The notes under the pieces are model-generated. The model made no database searches, had not been told where the DNA came from, and saw only the letters and a list, made by a program, of their open reading frames with translations. Positions 1 through 7,593 of a DNA stretch of 14,240 nt are shown piece after piece. Location of the stretch: NCBI GenBank assembly GCA_905236955.1, contig CAJOQW010000103.1, positions 1 to 14,240 on the forward strand. Direction: 5' to 3'. How positions within the stretch are numbered: the stretch's first letter is position 1; each line of letters begins with the position of its first letter. The stretch comes from an uncultured Bacteroidales bacterium (GTDB lineage: Bacteria; Bacteroidota; Bacteroidia; Bacteroidales; UBA932). Position numbers and translations under genes: made by a program.

Positions 1-198
1 ATACTTGGTGATTGCCCATTCCAGCAGCACGCAGGAGGCGATGCTGACAGCCATGACCAGGATCTCGCTCCATCCGTAATAGAGGAAGGAGACTATCACC
101 GCAGGGCACAGGGCGATGATCACGTCCAGCATCAGTTTCCTGGTTGACGCCGGAGAATGCCAGTGGGGATTGGGGGATATGATATAAGATTCAGCCAT
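1..198 (-). CDS. rnfD: RnfD, ion-translocating ferredoxin:NAD+ oxidoreductase membrane subunit (N-terminal part)
   Basis: The first 66 codons of RnfD are present; the rest lies beyond the left edge. RnfD is an integral membrane subunit of the Rnf complex, which couples electron flow between reduced ferredoxin and NAD+ to Na+ or H+ movement. The N-terminus reads MAESYIISPNPHWHSP, with the SPNPH-type opening usual for the family. Hydrophobic stretches follow at about residues 22-42 and 45-62, fitting the first membrane helices. The ATG lies 4 bases after the rnfC TAG stop, so translation is probably coupled to rnfC. The residue that carries covalent FMN in this family would be further downstream and cannot be checked. 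The identity rests on the N-terminal motif and on position directly after rnfC. Confidence 0.88.
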   Translation of the reverse strand, partial: MAESYIISPNPHWHSPASTRKLMLDVIIALCPAVIVSFLYYGWSEILVMAVSIASCVLLEWAITKY

Positions 199-202
199 AG
201 TA

Positions 203-1603
203 CTAGTTTTTAGCTTCTTTTGCCTTGGCTGCCTCGGCTGCGGCTTTCGCTGCGGCCGCGCGGGCCCTGATTACACCCATGACCTGCTGCTTGGCGAGAC
301 GCACGTTGTCGAGCAGGGGGATATTGGCTGGGCAGCTGTAAAGGCAGCAGCCGCATTCGATACAGTCCTGGGCGGCGTTCTTCTCGAGCTCGTCCAGACG
401 GTCCCCGGCCTTGTAGAGGCGGTTCAGGAGGAATGGTTCAAGTCCCATCGGGCAGGCGTCGGAGCAGCGTCCGCAGCGTATGCAGGCGCTTTCCTCGCCG
501 CGCTTGGTGGTCTCGAGCGAGAGGTAGAGAAGCGAGGAGGAACCCTTTACGGTGGTGGCTTCCATGTTCACCACGGCCTTGCCCATCATCGGGCCTCCGC
601 TCACTATCTTGGCGGCAGTCTCGGGGACTCCGCCGGCATAGGCGGCGATGTAGCTCAGCGGCATGCCTATGCGGAAGAGATAGTTGTGCTGCTTTTCCAC
701 GGGGAGACAGTCTCCGGTGATGGTGAGGACGTTGGTGATGAGAGGCTTGTTCTTCTGTACGGCCTCGTAAACCGCGAGCGATGTAGCCACGTTCTGGACC
801 ACCGCTCCCACGCTGATGGGAAGGGCGCCCGATCCTACCTGACGGTGCATGACCGCGTCGATAAGCTGCTTCTCGCCGCCCTGCGGATATTTCTTCTTGA
901 GGGAGATGACTTCCATGCCCGGATAGCCCAGGTCCCTGACGGCCTTGCCCATGCTTGCTATGGCTTCGGGCTTGTTCTCCTCGATGCATATATAGCATTT
1001 CGGGCCTCCCAGGACTTTCTGCATGATGGCTGCGCCGATGGCTATTTCCTGGGGACGCTCGAGCATGATGCGGTAGTCGCTGGTGAGGAAGGGCTCGCAT
1101 TCGCTGCCGTTGATCAGCAGGGCCTCGGCCTTGGGGCTGCCCGGAGCGGGATTGAGCTTGACATGGGCGGGGAAGGTGGCGCCTCCCAGGCCGACCACGC
1201 CGCAGGCTTTTATCTTGTCAAGCATGGCCTGGCGGTCTTGGGGAATCTCCTTGACGATATCGGTGGAGAGATCTATCCCGTCTGCCCATTCGTCACCTTC
1301 GACGGCGATTTCGATGTGGGGGACCGGCCTTCCGGCGAGGTCCGCCCTGGGCGCTATGGACTTGACGGTGCCGCTGGCCGGGGAGTGGACGAATGCGGAG
1401 ATGAAACCTCCCGGTTCGGCTATCACCTGGCCGGTCTTGACCTTGTCACCTACGGCGACGACGGGCTTTGCCGGAGCGCCGAGATGCTGGGCCATTGAAA
1501 CATACACTGTCTTGGGGAGAGGCAGGACCTCTATTGCGCAGTTCTTGGAGAACTTGCTGTCATGCGGGTGTACACCGCCTATGCTGAAGGTTATCTTGCT
1601 CAT
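203..1603 (-). CDS. rnfC: RnfC, NADH/FMN and Fe-S subunit of the Rnf complex
   Basis: A 466-residue peripheral Rnf subunit, expected on the cytoplasmic face to exchange electrons with NAD(H) through FMN and [4Fe-4S] clusters. The N-terminal RnfC-type region starts near FSIGGVHP. A glycine-rich nucleotide/flavin-binding segment (VVGLGGATFPAHVKL) sits near residues 136-150, followed by the conserved NGSECEP near 165-171. Two ferredoxin motifs are complete: C374/C377/C380/C384 and C414/C417/C420/C424. Residues after about 447 form an Ala/Lys/Glu-rich tail. The start is firm: ATG overlaps the rnfB TGA in an ATGA at 1600-1603. Length is near that of short RnfC proteins and lacks the very long repeat tail of some proteobacterial versions. 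No missing cluster ligands are seen. Confidence 0.96.
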   Translation of the reverse strand: MSKITFSIGGVHPHDSKFSKNCAIEVLPLPKTVYVSMAQHLGAPAKPVVAVGDKVKTGQVIAEPGGFISAFVHSPASGTVKSIAPRADLAGRPVPHIEIAVEGDEWADGIDLSTDIVKEIPQDRQAMLDKIKACGVVGLGGATFPAHVKLNPAPGSPKAEALLINGSECEPFLTSDYRIMLERPQEIAIGAAIMQKVLGGPKCYICIEENKPEAIASMGKAVRDLGYPGMEVISLKKKYPQGGEKQLIDAVMHRQVGSGALPISVGAVVQNVATSLAVYEAVQKNKPLITNVLTITGDCLPVEKQHNYLFRIGMPLSYIAAYAGGVPETAAKIVSGGPMMGKAVVNMEATTVKGSSSLLYLSLETTKRGEESACIRCGRCSDACPMGLEPFLLNRLYKAGDRLDELEKNAAQDCIECGCCLYSCPANIPLLDNVRLAKQQVMGVIRARAAAAKAAAEAAKAKEAKN

Positions 1604-2553
1604 TTTGCTTCCTCCTTTGCTGGTGCGGGTGCTGCCGGCCCGGGCTCTGCGGGTTTGGCTTCTGCAGCCGCCTTGGCTGCCGCAGCGGCTTTACGGGCGG
1701 CGATGCGTGCCTTGACCGCTTCCTTGTCGAGAGGCTTCGGGAAATTGATCCCGTGGATGGCCCCGGTGGGGCAGACGGCCTCGCATTCGCGGCAGAGCTT
1801 GCACTTGCTGAAATCGATATAGGCGAGATTGTTCTCGAGGACTATGGCTTCGTGCTGGCAGGTCTTGAAGCAGAGTCCGCAGCCGATACAGGCGTTGGCA
1901 CAGGCTTTCTTCGCCGCAGGACCCTTGTCCTGGTTGCGGCAGACCACCACCATGCGCATGCCGCGCGGACCTTTGTTCCGGAGTTCGATCAGCCCCTTTG
2001 GACAGGCCTTTACGCAAGACCCGCATGCGGTACATTTTCCCTCGTCGGTCACCGGCAGGCCGGTGTCGGGATCGAGGCTGAGCGCACCGAACCTGCATGC
2101 GGCAACGCAGTCGCCGTTGCCAAGGCACCCGAACGCGCATCCTGTTTCGCCCCCGTAGAGGGCGGATTCCGCACGGCAGCTCTTCACGCCGTCGTAGATG
2201 TTGGTCTTCGGCCTTGCGTCACAACTGCCGTTGCAACGGAGCACGGCGACCTGGGGAGCCTTCTTGACCACCTCGTAACCAAGGATCGCGGCCACTTTTT
2301 CCATGACAGGATTGCCGCCCACCGGGCAGAAATGATTGTCCAGATTGGGCGCCGTCACCGCCGTGGTGGCGAAATCGCGGCAGCCTGCACGTCCGCAGCC
2401 GCCGCAGTTGGCGCCGGGGAGGACGGCCTCCACCTCATCGATGCGCGGATCTTCCTCCACCTTGAACTTCTGCGCCACGAAGTAGAGCAGAAGGGCGAGC
2501 AGGAGGCCGAGCCCCGCAAGGATCACCATTGTCCAAATAACTGTAGAAGTCAT
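1600..2553 (-). CDS. rnfB: RnfB, multi-cluster ferredoxin-like subunit of the Rnf complex
   Basis: A 317-residue protein expected to be the ferredoxin entry point of the Rnf complex, anchored to the inner membrane. One N-terminal helix spans about residues 5-28. It is followed by the RnfB 4Fe-4S domain (C50, C53, C58, C76; GANCGGCGRAGC). A cysteine-rich part then carries ferredoxin-type groups around C139/C143/C149/C153, C174/C177/C180/C184, C222/C225/C228/C232 and C251/C254/C257/C261. It is clearly longer than the roughly 190-residue enterobacterial RsxB and resembles the extended RnfB of anaerobes. Residues after about 285 are Ala/Lys- then Ala/Pro-rich. The frame stays open upstream, but ATG 2553 is chosen because it places the helix at the N-terminus and overlaps the rseC-like stop in an ATGA (2550-2553). 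Confidence 0.96.
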   Translation of the reverse strand: MTSTVIWTMVILAGLGLLLALLLYFVAQKFKVEEDPRIDEVEAVLPGANCGGCGRAGCRDFATTAVTAPNLDNHFCPVGGNPVMEKVAAILGYEVVKKAPQVAVLRCNGSCDARPKTNIYDGVKSCRAESALYGGETGCAFGCLGNGDCVAACRFGALSLDPDTGLPVTDEGKCTACGSCVKACPKGLIELRNKGPRGMRMVVVCRNQDKGPAAKKACANACIGCGLCFKTCQHEAIVLENNLAYIDFSKCKLCRECEAVCPTGAIHGINFPKPLDKEAVKARIAARKAAAAAKAAAEAKPAEPGPAAPAPAKEEAK

Positions 2554-2966
2554 ATCTTCTCTTTTATGTAAAACGAATATTCGTCGGATAACTTGTCCTT
2601 GAAAAGTCCGAGGACCAGATAGTATGCCAGTGCGGCAGCCACCGCCGACACTCCCGCTATCCATTCCCTGACTCCCAGGGCGACGAGGCCCAGCAATACT
2701 GCGAGGAGCACCAGGAGGGGGATCACATAGGCCAGCCATACGGCCTTGAAGCCCATGCTGCGCTTCAGGCAGACGTCCACGGTCTGCCCCTCTTTCCAGT
2801 TGCCCAGGGTGGTGGGTATCTGGATTACTTTGGTGACGGCGTCGGATACCCCGCACAATCCTGCGGCATGGCAGGAACTGCAGGCGGAAGCCGAGATGAT
2901 CTCGACCGATGTGAACTGCGGGGTGATTTCGAGTATGCGCCCTTCGTGGGAGATTTCTTCAGCCAT
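2550..2966 (-). CDS. rseC: RseC-family membrane protein (SoxR-reducing system type)
   Basis: A 138-residue protein matching the RseC/RsxC-associated family. A soluble N-terminal part carries a CxxCxxxxxC cysteine group (C29, C32, C38) that could hold a metal or redox centre. Two membrane helices lie at about residues 72-97 and 103-122, with a short charged C-terminus. In Proteobacteria the family is linked to the SoxR-reducing Rsx complex and to sigma-E regulation. In Bacteroidales it commonly precedes rnfB, so its likely role is assembly or tuning of Rnf; this is inference. The start ATG (2966) shares a base with the dnaB TAA (TAATG on the minus strand), and its TGA overlaps the rnfB ATG. 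Both couplings support the chosen start over a far longer upstream extension lying inside dnaB. Confidence 0.88.
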   Translation of the reverse strand: MAEEISHEGRILEITPQFTSVEIISASACSSCHAAGLCGVSDAVTKVIQIPTTLGNWKEGQTVDVCLKRSMGFKAVWLAYVIPLLVLLAVLLGLVALGVREWIAGVSAVAAALAYYLVLGLFKDKLSDEYSFYIKEKI

Positions 2967-4420
2967 TATTCGAAGTCTGAGTTTATGGCCGACTGTATGG
3001 GCCTGGAAGCATATGCGTCGAGGGCGTCCTCGGGCTCCATGAAACGGACCTGCTCGCTCTTGAATATCATGTCGAGGTCCGCTGTTTCGCCGTTGCGGTG
3101 CTTCGCGATTATTATCTGGGTTTTTTCCTTGTCGCCGGGATTGTCCGACAGGCCGATGTAATCGGGCCGGTGTATGAAGATGACCATGTCGGCGTCCTGC
3201 TCGATACTTCCCGACTCGCGGAGGTCGCTGAGCATGGGCTTGCCGCCGCTGCCCTGCCTCTGCACCGAGTTCCGGGAGAGCTGGGAGAGCGCTATGATGG
3301 GGATGTCGAGTTCCTTTGCCGTGGCCTTGAGGGTGCGGGAGATGTAAGCCACTTCCTGTTCGCGCAGGCCGCCCTTGGCCTGCTCCGGAGCCTGCATTAG
3401 CTGGAGGTAGTCCACCACGATGAGCCTGACACCCTTGTTCTTGACCAGGTTCTTGGCCTTGGTGCGGAATTCCATGATGGGAAGGCTGGGGGTGTCGTCG
3501 ATGTACAGGGCGGCGCGTGCCAGGTCTTTGATGCGGTACTCCAGCTGCTCCCACTCGTAGTCTTCGAGCTTGAGGGCACCCTTTATCTTGTCGGCGCTGA
3601 GGCCGGTTTCGGATACCACCAGACGTTTCGCGAGCTGGTTGCAGCTCATTTCGAGCGAGAATACTGCCACCGGCATGTGGTGGTCCACCGCTGCGTTGCG
3701 GGCGATGTTCAGGGCGAAAGCGGTCTTGCCCACCGAAGGACGGGCCGCCACGATGATGAGGTCCGACGGCTGCCAGCCCTGGGTGATGCGGTCTATGCTT
3801 ACGAAACCCGACGGCACTCCGCTCAGGCCTGTAGTGTTCTGCTGCTTCTCGATGTCCCCCATCACGTCCTTGATGATTGAGCCTATGTCCTTGACTTCCT
3901 TGCGGACGTTGCTCTGGATGGCATCGTAAACCTTGGTCTGGGCGGCGTCGATAAGGTCGTCCACGTTTATGGAATCGTCGAAGGAGTCGCGCAGGATGTC
4001 ATACGAGGCGGAGATGAGGTCGCGCTGTATGGTCTTTTGCTTGAGTATCTTGATATAGTATTCCAGATGGGCGGCACTTCCCACCTTCTCGGAGAGCCCG
4101 GCGAGGACGACGGCCCCGCCGACGGCTTCGAGGTTGCCCTGCTCCCGCAGCTTGGTGCTCACCGTCACGATATCCACCGGTGTATGTTCCGCCACGAGGG
4201 CGGTCATGGCGGAGAATATCATCTGGTGCCGTGGGTCGTAGAAGCTGCCGGCGGTGAGGTCTTCCATGGCGCTGTCGACGCTGGAAGGCTCGAGCAGCAT
4301 GGCACCGAGGACCGATTCCTCTACGTCCAGCGCCTGCGGGGGCTTGTTGCCCACCTCCAGGCCCAGGTTCTCCAGGTCCGGCCGGTCGTTCTTCTTGCTT
4401 CCGGGTTTGCGGGGCGGCAT
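2966..4420 (-). CDS. dnaB: Replicative DNA helicase DnaB
   Basis: A 484-residue hexameric helicase that unwinds DNA at the replication fork and recruits primase. The N-terminal DnaB domain covers about residues 28-130, then a linker helix region, then the RecA-like ATPase domain from about 195. Walker A is ARPSVGKT (K232, T233). Walker B lies in LIVVDYLQLM (D337). The LSQLSR segment at 379-384 and the AKHRNGETAD segment with likely arginine finger R442 are also intact. No intein or insertion is seen. The length is usual for the family. The ATG comes 3 bases after the zinc-ribbon gene stop, and its stop overlaps the next start. It is not next to rplI, the common neighbour elsewhere, and instead leads into the Rnf genes. 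Confidence 0.97.
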   Translation of the reverse strand: MPPRKPGSKKNDRPDLENLGLEVGNKPPQALDVEESVLGAMLLEPSSVDSAMEDLTAGSFYDPRHQMIFSAMTALVAEHTPVDIVTVSTKLREQGNLEAVGGAVVLAGLSEKVGSAAHLEYYIKILKQKTIQRDLISASYDILRDSFDDSINVDDLIDAAQTKVYDAIQSNVRKEVKDIGSIIKDVMGDIEKQQNTTGLSGVPSGFVSIDRITQGWQPSDLIIVAARPSVGKTAFALNIARNAAVDHHMPVAVFSLEMSCNQLAKRLVVSETGLSADKIKGALKLEDYEWEQLEYRIKDLARAALYIDDTPSLPIMEFRTKAKNLVKNKGVRLIVVDYLQLMQAPEQAKGGLREQEVAYISRTLKATAKELDIPIIALSQLSRNSVQRQGSGGKPMLSDLRESGSIEQDADMVIFIHRPDYIGLSDNPGDKEKTQIIIAKHRNGETADLDMIFKSEQVRFMEPEDALDAYASRPIQSAINSDFE

Positions 4421-4423
4421 CTT

Positions 4424-5242
4424 TTATTCGGCGTCGGGATTGACGATTATGCGGCCGCAATGCTCGCAGATGATGAGCTTGTTGCCGGATGCGATGTCCA
4501 CCAGCCTCTGGGGGGTGATGGTGTTGAAGCAGCCGCCGCAGGCGTTGCCGTTGTACACGGGCACCACCGCGAGGTGATTGTGGGTGCTTTTGCGGATGCG
4601 GTCGTATGCGCTGAGGGTGCGGGCGTCGAGGTTGGACGCGATGCCGTCCCTGCGCTCCTGGAGTTTCTTCTCGTCCTCGGCGGTGGATCCGACTATCTTG
4701 TCGAGTTCGTCCTTTTTGGCCGCGAGGTCCTGAAGGCGGATTTCAATGCGGTCCTGGATGCCGGCGATGTTGTCCTTGTATTCTTCTATCTTCTCCTTCG
4801 CCTCGTCCATGTTCTTCTGGTCTATCCTGCGGAGGAGACCGGTGTTCTCGAGTTCCTTGTGGATGGAGTCGTATTCGCGGCTGTTGGAGATGCCTTCCAG
4901 CTGCTTCTGGTATTTCTCGATCTCTTCATCGTGCTCCGCCATCAGGGCCCTGCTTTCCTCGATGGCGCGGTTCCGCTCTTCGATGGCGTCCTTGAGCCTG
5001 GCCACCTTCTCCTGGAGAGCGTTTATCTCGGTTTCGAGATTGTCCACCTCTTCGGGAAGTTCACCGCGGAGAAGGACGAGCTTCTCGATGTCGTTGTCGG
5101 CGGCCTGGAGGGAATAAAGGAGGCCGAGTTTTTCCTGAACGCTCTGGGCGGAATCAGCAAAGTTCTTCTGCAGCGAGACGAAAGTCTCCCTTTCGTCTAT
5201 CGGGGTTTCCACCTTCTTGATGGATTTCTTAGTTGTTGCCAT
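4424..5242 (-). CDS. Coiled-coil protein with C-terminal C4 zinc ribbon
   Basis: A 272-residue protein of the family with a long coiled coil ending in a C4-type zinc ribbon. Residues about 30-205 are strongly charged (Glu/Lys/Arg with regular hydrophobics) and should form an antiparallel coiled coil. The C-terminal ribbon has C235/C238 and C259/C262. An N-terminal Lys-rich segment precedes the coil. The overall layout resembles proteins proposed to act as nucleic-acid-binding or chaperone-like factors, but no biochemical role can be assigned from sequence. The gene has its own likely promoter in the 59-base gap behind the merR-like gene and leads into dnaB with a 3-base gap, hinting at a link with replication or another central process. 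ATG 5242 follows an A/T-rich leader typical of Bacteroidota translation starts. Confidence 0.9.
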   Translation of the reverse strand: MATTKKSIKKVETPIDERETFVSLQKNFADSAQSVQEKLGLLYSLQAADNDIEKLVLLRGELPEEVDNLETEINALQEKVARLKDAIEERNRAIEESRALMAEHDEEIEKYQKQLEGISNSREYDSIHKELENTGLLRRIDQKNMDEAKEKIEEYKDNIAGIQDRIEIRLQDLAAKKDELDKIVGSTAEDEKKLQERRDGIASNLDARTLSAYDRIRKSTHNHLAVVPVYNGNACGGCFNTITPQRLVDIASGNKLIICEHCGRIIVNPDAE

Positions 5243-5275
5243 ATTTAATTATATTATTGCCTGTTTGGGGAAATG

Positions 5276-5306
5276 CAAAGATATGAATATTTTTCCGTTT
5301 TTCAGA
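5276..5306 (-). promoter_or_regulatory. Bacteroidota-type promoter for the zinc-ribbon/dnaB/rnf genes
   Basis: On the minus strand a perfect -7 element TATCTTTG (5283-5276) is preceded, after a 19-base spacer, by TCTG (5306-5303), a 3/4 match to the -33 TTTG. The upstream element overlaps the end of the merR-like gene. The expected start near 5270 leaves a leader of about 25-30 A/T-rich bases before ATG 5242. No Rho-independent terminator is visible in the gap, so read-through from the M23 genes is also expected. Confidence 0.65.
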
Positions 5307-5619
5307 GACCTTTCTTTATCTCCATGAGCCGGGCCCTTATTTCCTTGAGGGAATCGAGCGCCTTGACTTTCTTGCTGATTTTCGAGCGCTCCGCGACCAG
5401 CTGTTGCTCCGCCCCTTCCAGGGACAGGCCTTTTTCCTTCACCAGATAGTGTATCTGCTTGAGGGTCTCGATGTCCGCGGCCGTGTACTGGCGGTTGCCC
5501 TTGCTTGTACGGGAGGGCTTCAGAAGCCTGGGGAAGCAGTTCGTCCAATACCGCACCAGAGATACATTCTCGCCCAGTATCCCTGCGGTTTCGCCTATGG
5601 TCCAGAATAATTTTTCCAT
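5302..5619 (-). CDS. Small MerR-family transcriptional regulator
   Basis: A 105-residue protein with an N-terminal MerR-type winged helix-turn-helix. WTIGETAGILGENVSLVRYW (about residues 6-25) is the recognition helix region, and GNRQYTAADIETLKQI (about 41-56) is the wing and following helix. A basic helical tail completes it. There is no effector domain and only one cysteine (C28, in TNCFPRLL), so metal or oxidant sensing of the MerR/SoxR kind is not indicated. It may dimerise through the C-terminal helix. It starts 4 bases after the upstream M23 gene stop and is clearly in that operon. M23 genes with a small MerR gene next to alaS are a familiar Bacteroidota arrangement (from memory, not checked). 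Its targets are unknown; the local divergent promoters are candidates. Confidence 0.9.
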   Translation of the reverse strand: MEKLFWTIGETAGILGENVSLVRYWTNCFPRLLKPSRTSKGNRQYTAADIETLKQIHYLVKEKGLSLEGAEQQLVAERSKISKKVKALDSLKEIRARLMEIKKGL

Positions 5620-5623
5620 ATAG

Positions 5624-6577
5624 TTAATCCATTGATTGTCTTGTATTTACCGACATATACAGCATGTTGGAGTATTCTTCGGGGGAAACTGATGCGAAAA
5701 GATAGTTGACCGGATCCATGGCCTTTCCGTCAAGGAGAACTTCATAATGCAGGTGCGGGGCGAATGCGTTCCCGCTCATGCCCGAGGTGCCTATGGCCTT
5801 CCCCTTGCGTACCGACTGCCCGGCGGACACCTTGATCTGCGAAAGGTGCAGATAGCGCGTCTCATACCCTCCTGCGTGCCGGATGGTCACGCAGTTACCG
5901 GCGCCCTTGCCCGATTTCTGGACCGAGGTTACGGTTCCGTCGGCGGTTGCCTTGACAGTGGTTCCGGTGGGCACCAGGAAATCTATCCCGTCATGGGCGA
6001 CGTCCACATTCAGGAAGGGGTTCAGTTTCTGGCCCGTGGAAGCACCTGTCTGAGGGTATGAAATGTCATCGACCGGCATGATCATGGGCGGCAGGGGCGA
6101 ATCGCTTCCAGCCAGTTTGCGGTAGATTTCGGCAAATGCGGCATCCACTTCTCCGGCCTGCCTGCACAGGCGGTCCGCCTTGGCCGTGGTATAAGTGACT
6201 ATCTTGGTGTCGGGGATGGTGTCGGCGCCGAAGAGTATGTCGCGCGGGCCCATCGGGTCCACGCTGGGAGCCGGGTTGTGGAAGACCGTCCGGTATATCT
6301 TGTCATCCTTGCTCCTGAGGGATTCCAGGCTTTCTTCAAGGACCTTCTCACGGGGCTCCAGCAACGGGTAAACCCTCTCGTAGGCGCGGATCTCGGCCCT
6401 GAGCCGCTTCTCGGTGTCGGTGCTGATGAAACTGGCCAGAACCGTGTATAGCAGCAGGAACAGGGTGAGGGACACCAGCAGCAGCTTCAGGACGGTCATC
6501 ACCGGCTTGAAGAACGGGACGCGTACCTTGCGGTAGACAATCTCCTTGTCGTCGAATTCGTACTCGTGCCTTTTCAT
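5624..6577 (-). CDS. Membrane-anchored M23 (LytM) peptidoglycan endopeptidase, second of a tandem pair
   Basis: A 317-residue predicted cell-wall hydrolase or hydrolase activator. A basic cytoplasmic stub precedes one membrane helix at about residues 26-50. A charged helical periplasmic stalk runs from about 54 to 155, and the LytM domain from about 185 to 295. Zinc-site residues are complete: H195 and D199 in HDGID, and H275/H277 in HLHYEV, with a further His (H244) in YLHLS. It is therefore likely an active endopeptidase, not a degenerate EnvC/NlpD-type activator. The ATG overlaps the previous gene stop in an ATGA (6574-6577), showing translational coupling. The 35-residue C-terminal tail after the LytM fold is unassigned. 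The exact substrate cross-link cannot be read from sequence. Confidence 0.93.
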   Translation of the reverse strand: MKRHEYEFDDKEIVYRKVRVPFFKPVMTVLKLLLVSLTLFLLLYTVLASFISTDTEKRLRAEIRAYERVYPLLEPREKVLEESLESLRSKDDKIYRTVFHNPAPSVDPMGPRDILFGADTIPDTKIVTYTTAKADRLCRQAGEVDAAFAEIYRKLAGSDSPLPPMIMPVDDISYPQTGASTGQKLNPFLNVDVAHDGIDFLVPTGTTVKATADGTVTSVQKSGKGAGNCVTIRHAGGYETRYLHLSQIKVSAGQSVRKGKAIGTSGMSGNAFAPHLHYEVLLDGKAMDPVNYLFASVSPEEYSNMLYMSVNTRQSMD

Positions 6578-7587
6578 CTTTTCCTCTCCCTGAGTCTTTC
6601 GTTGATATTGGCCGGTTTCGGAGTATTGGCCTCCTTGCGGCTTTCGATCATCGCCTTGTAGTCTTCAATGGACATGTCCGGGTCCATGTATTGCATGGGA
6701 TTGGTGTGCTCCCCCCTGTAGAGCACCTCGTAATGGAGATGTGGGGAAGTGCTCTTTCCCGTCGAGCCGACGGCCCCGATGAGGTCGCCGCGCTTCACCT
6801 TCATGCCTTCGGCCACGTCTATGCGTGAAAGATGCGCATAACGTGTCTCGTAGCCGAAACCATGGTTGATCAATATCTGGTTGCCGTAGCCGGTGAATTT
6901 GAATTCCACTTTCTCTATCACGCCGTCGCCGGTGGCATAGACCGGGTTGCCGGTCACGGAACCTATGTCCTGGCCCTCGTGCAGGCGCGTGCCTCCGTAG
7001 ATTGGGTCGTCCCTGTACCCGAACGGACTGGACAGGCGGAAGGTGTTCTTGTCGGGAAGGCACGGTGGGACGGCGGGTATGTGGGAAACCATGTCGCCGG
7101 CGTTGAGCGAAGTGGCATATACTTCGTCCAGGGCTCCGCTCTGCACATATGCGCGCCAGGTGAGGTCGTCCAGCTTTTTCATGGTCTCCTTTACTTTTTC
7201 GGGGGCCTGCATCTCATCGAGCCAGGTATAGCGGCTGCCATCCGAGAAGGGCGATGAGCCAGGCCCCTTGGGGAGTTCCGTCAGGCCGTATATGGAACGA
7301 TATACATCCCCGTTCCTGCCCTCGATGCCTTCCAGGGTGGTTTCATACAGGGAGAGCCGGCGCTCGGCAAGGGCCATCTTCGCCCGCCATCCATCGGCTT
7401 CCCGCTTGAGCCTCGCGGTCTTCGGGAGGTCGAGCCCCAATACTGAAGTATAGAGCCAGAAATATAAAAAGCACAGGGCAGCCCCGGTTATGACCGCCAC
7501 CGCGATCCGCAGGGGGCGCCTGCGGGAGGGTGTTTCGTGCACCTCCTCGTAAGTGAGGGTAATAGGATTGAACACGTACTTCGGCAT
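6574..7587 (-). CDS. Membrane-anchored M23 (LytM) peptidoglycan endopeptidase, first of a tandem pair
   Basis: A 337-residue protein with the same plan as its downstream neighbour. It has a short cytoplasmic N-terminus with a basic SRRRPLR patch, one membrane helix at about 28-50, a helical periplasmic stalk, and a LytM domain at about 180-300. The domain opens with SSPFGYRDDPIYGG. Metal ligands H203/D207 (HEGQD) and H283/H285 (HLHYEV), with H252 in AHLSR, are all present, so zinc-dependent endopeptidase activity is expected. The basic, Pro-containing tail after 318 is unassigned. ATG 7587 is chosen over an in-frame TTG three codons upstream because MPKYVFNP resembles the family start. A -7 promoter element ends only 6 bases before this ATG. 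The two paralogs differ substantially outside the catalytic motifs, so the duplication is old. Confidence 0.93.
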   Translation of the reverse strand: MPKYVFNPITLTYEEVHETPSRRRPLRIAVAVITGAALCFLYFWLYTSVLGLDLPKTARLKREADGWRAKMALAERRLSLYETTLEGIEGRNGDVYRSIYGLTELPKGPGSSPFSDGSRYTWLDEMQAPEKVKETMKKLDDLTWRAYVQSGALDEVYATSLNAGDMVSHIPAVPPCLPDKNTFRLSSPFGYRDDPIYGGTRLHEGQDIGSVTGNPVYATGDGVIEKVEFKFTGYGNQILINHGFGYETRYAHLSRIDVAEGMKVKRGDLIGAVGSTGKSTSPHLHYEVLYRGEHTNPMQYMDPDMSIEDYKAMIESRKEANTPKPANINERLRERKR

Positions 7588-7593
7588 AACTTG

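Noticed and set aside
2554..2856. N-terminal extension of RnfB by about 101 residues
   Set aside because: The extension is an out-of-frame reading of the rseC-like gene (Arg/Pro/Gly-rich). ATG 2553 gives the correct membrane helix and the ATGA overlap.
2967..3554. N-terminal extension of the RseC-family protein into dnaB
   Set aside because: The upstream frame is a shadow of dnaB. ATG 2966 overlapping the dnaB stop gives a protein of normal family length.
4037..5248. A 403-codon plus-strand open frame opposite the zinc-ribbon gene and dnaB
   Set aside because: It lies antisense to two clearly recognised genes, shows no domain, and its Leu/Val-rich composition is the shadow expected opposite a GC-rich, Glu/Lys-rich coiled coil.
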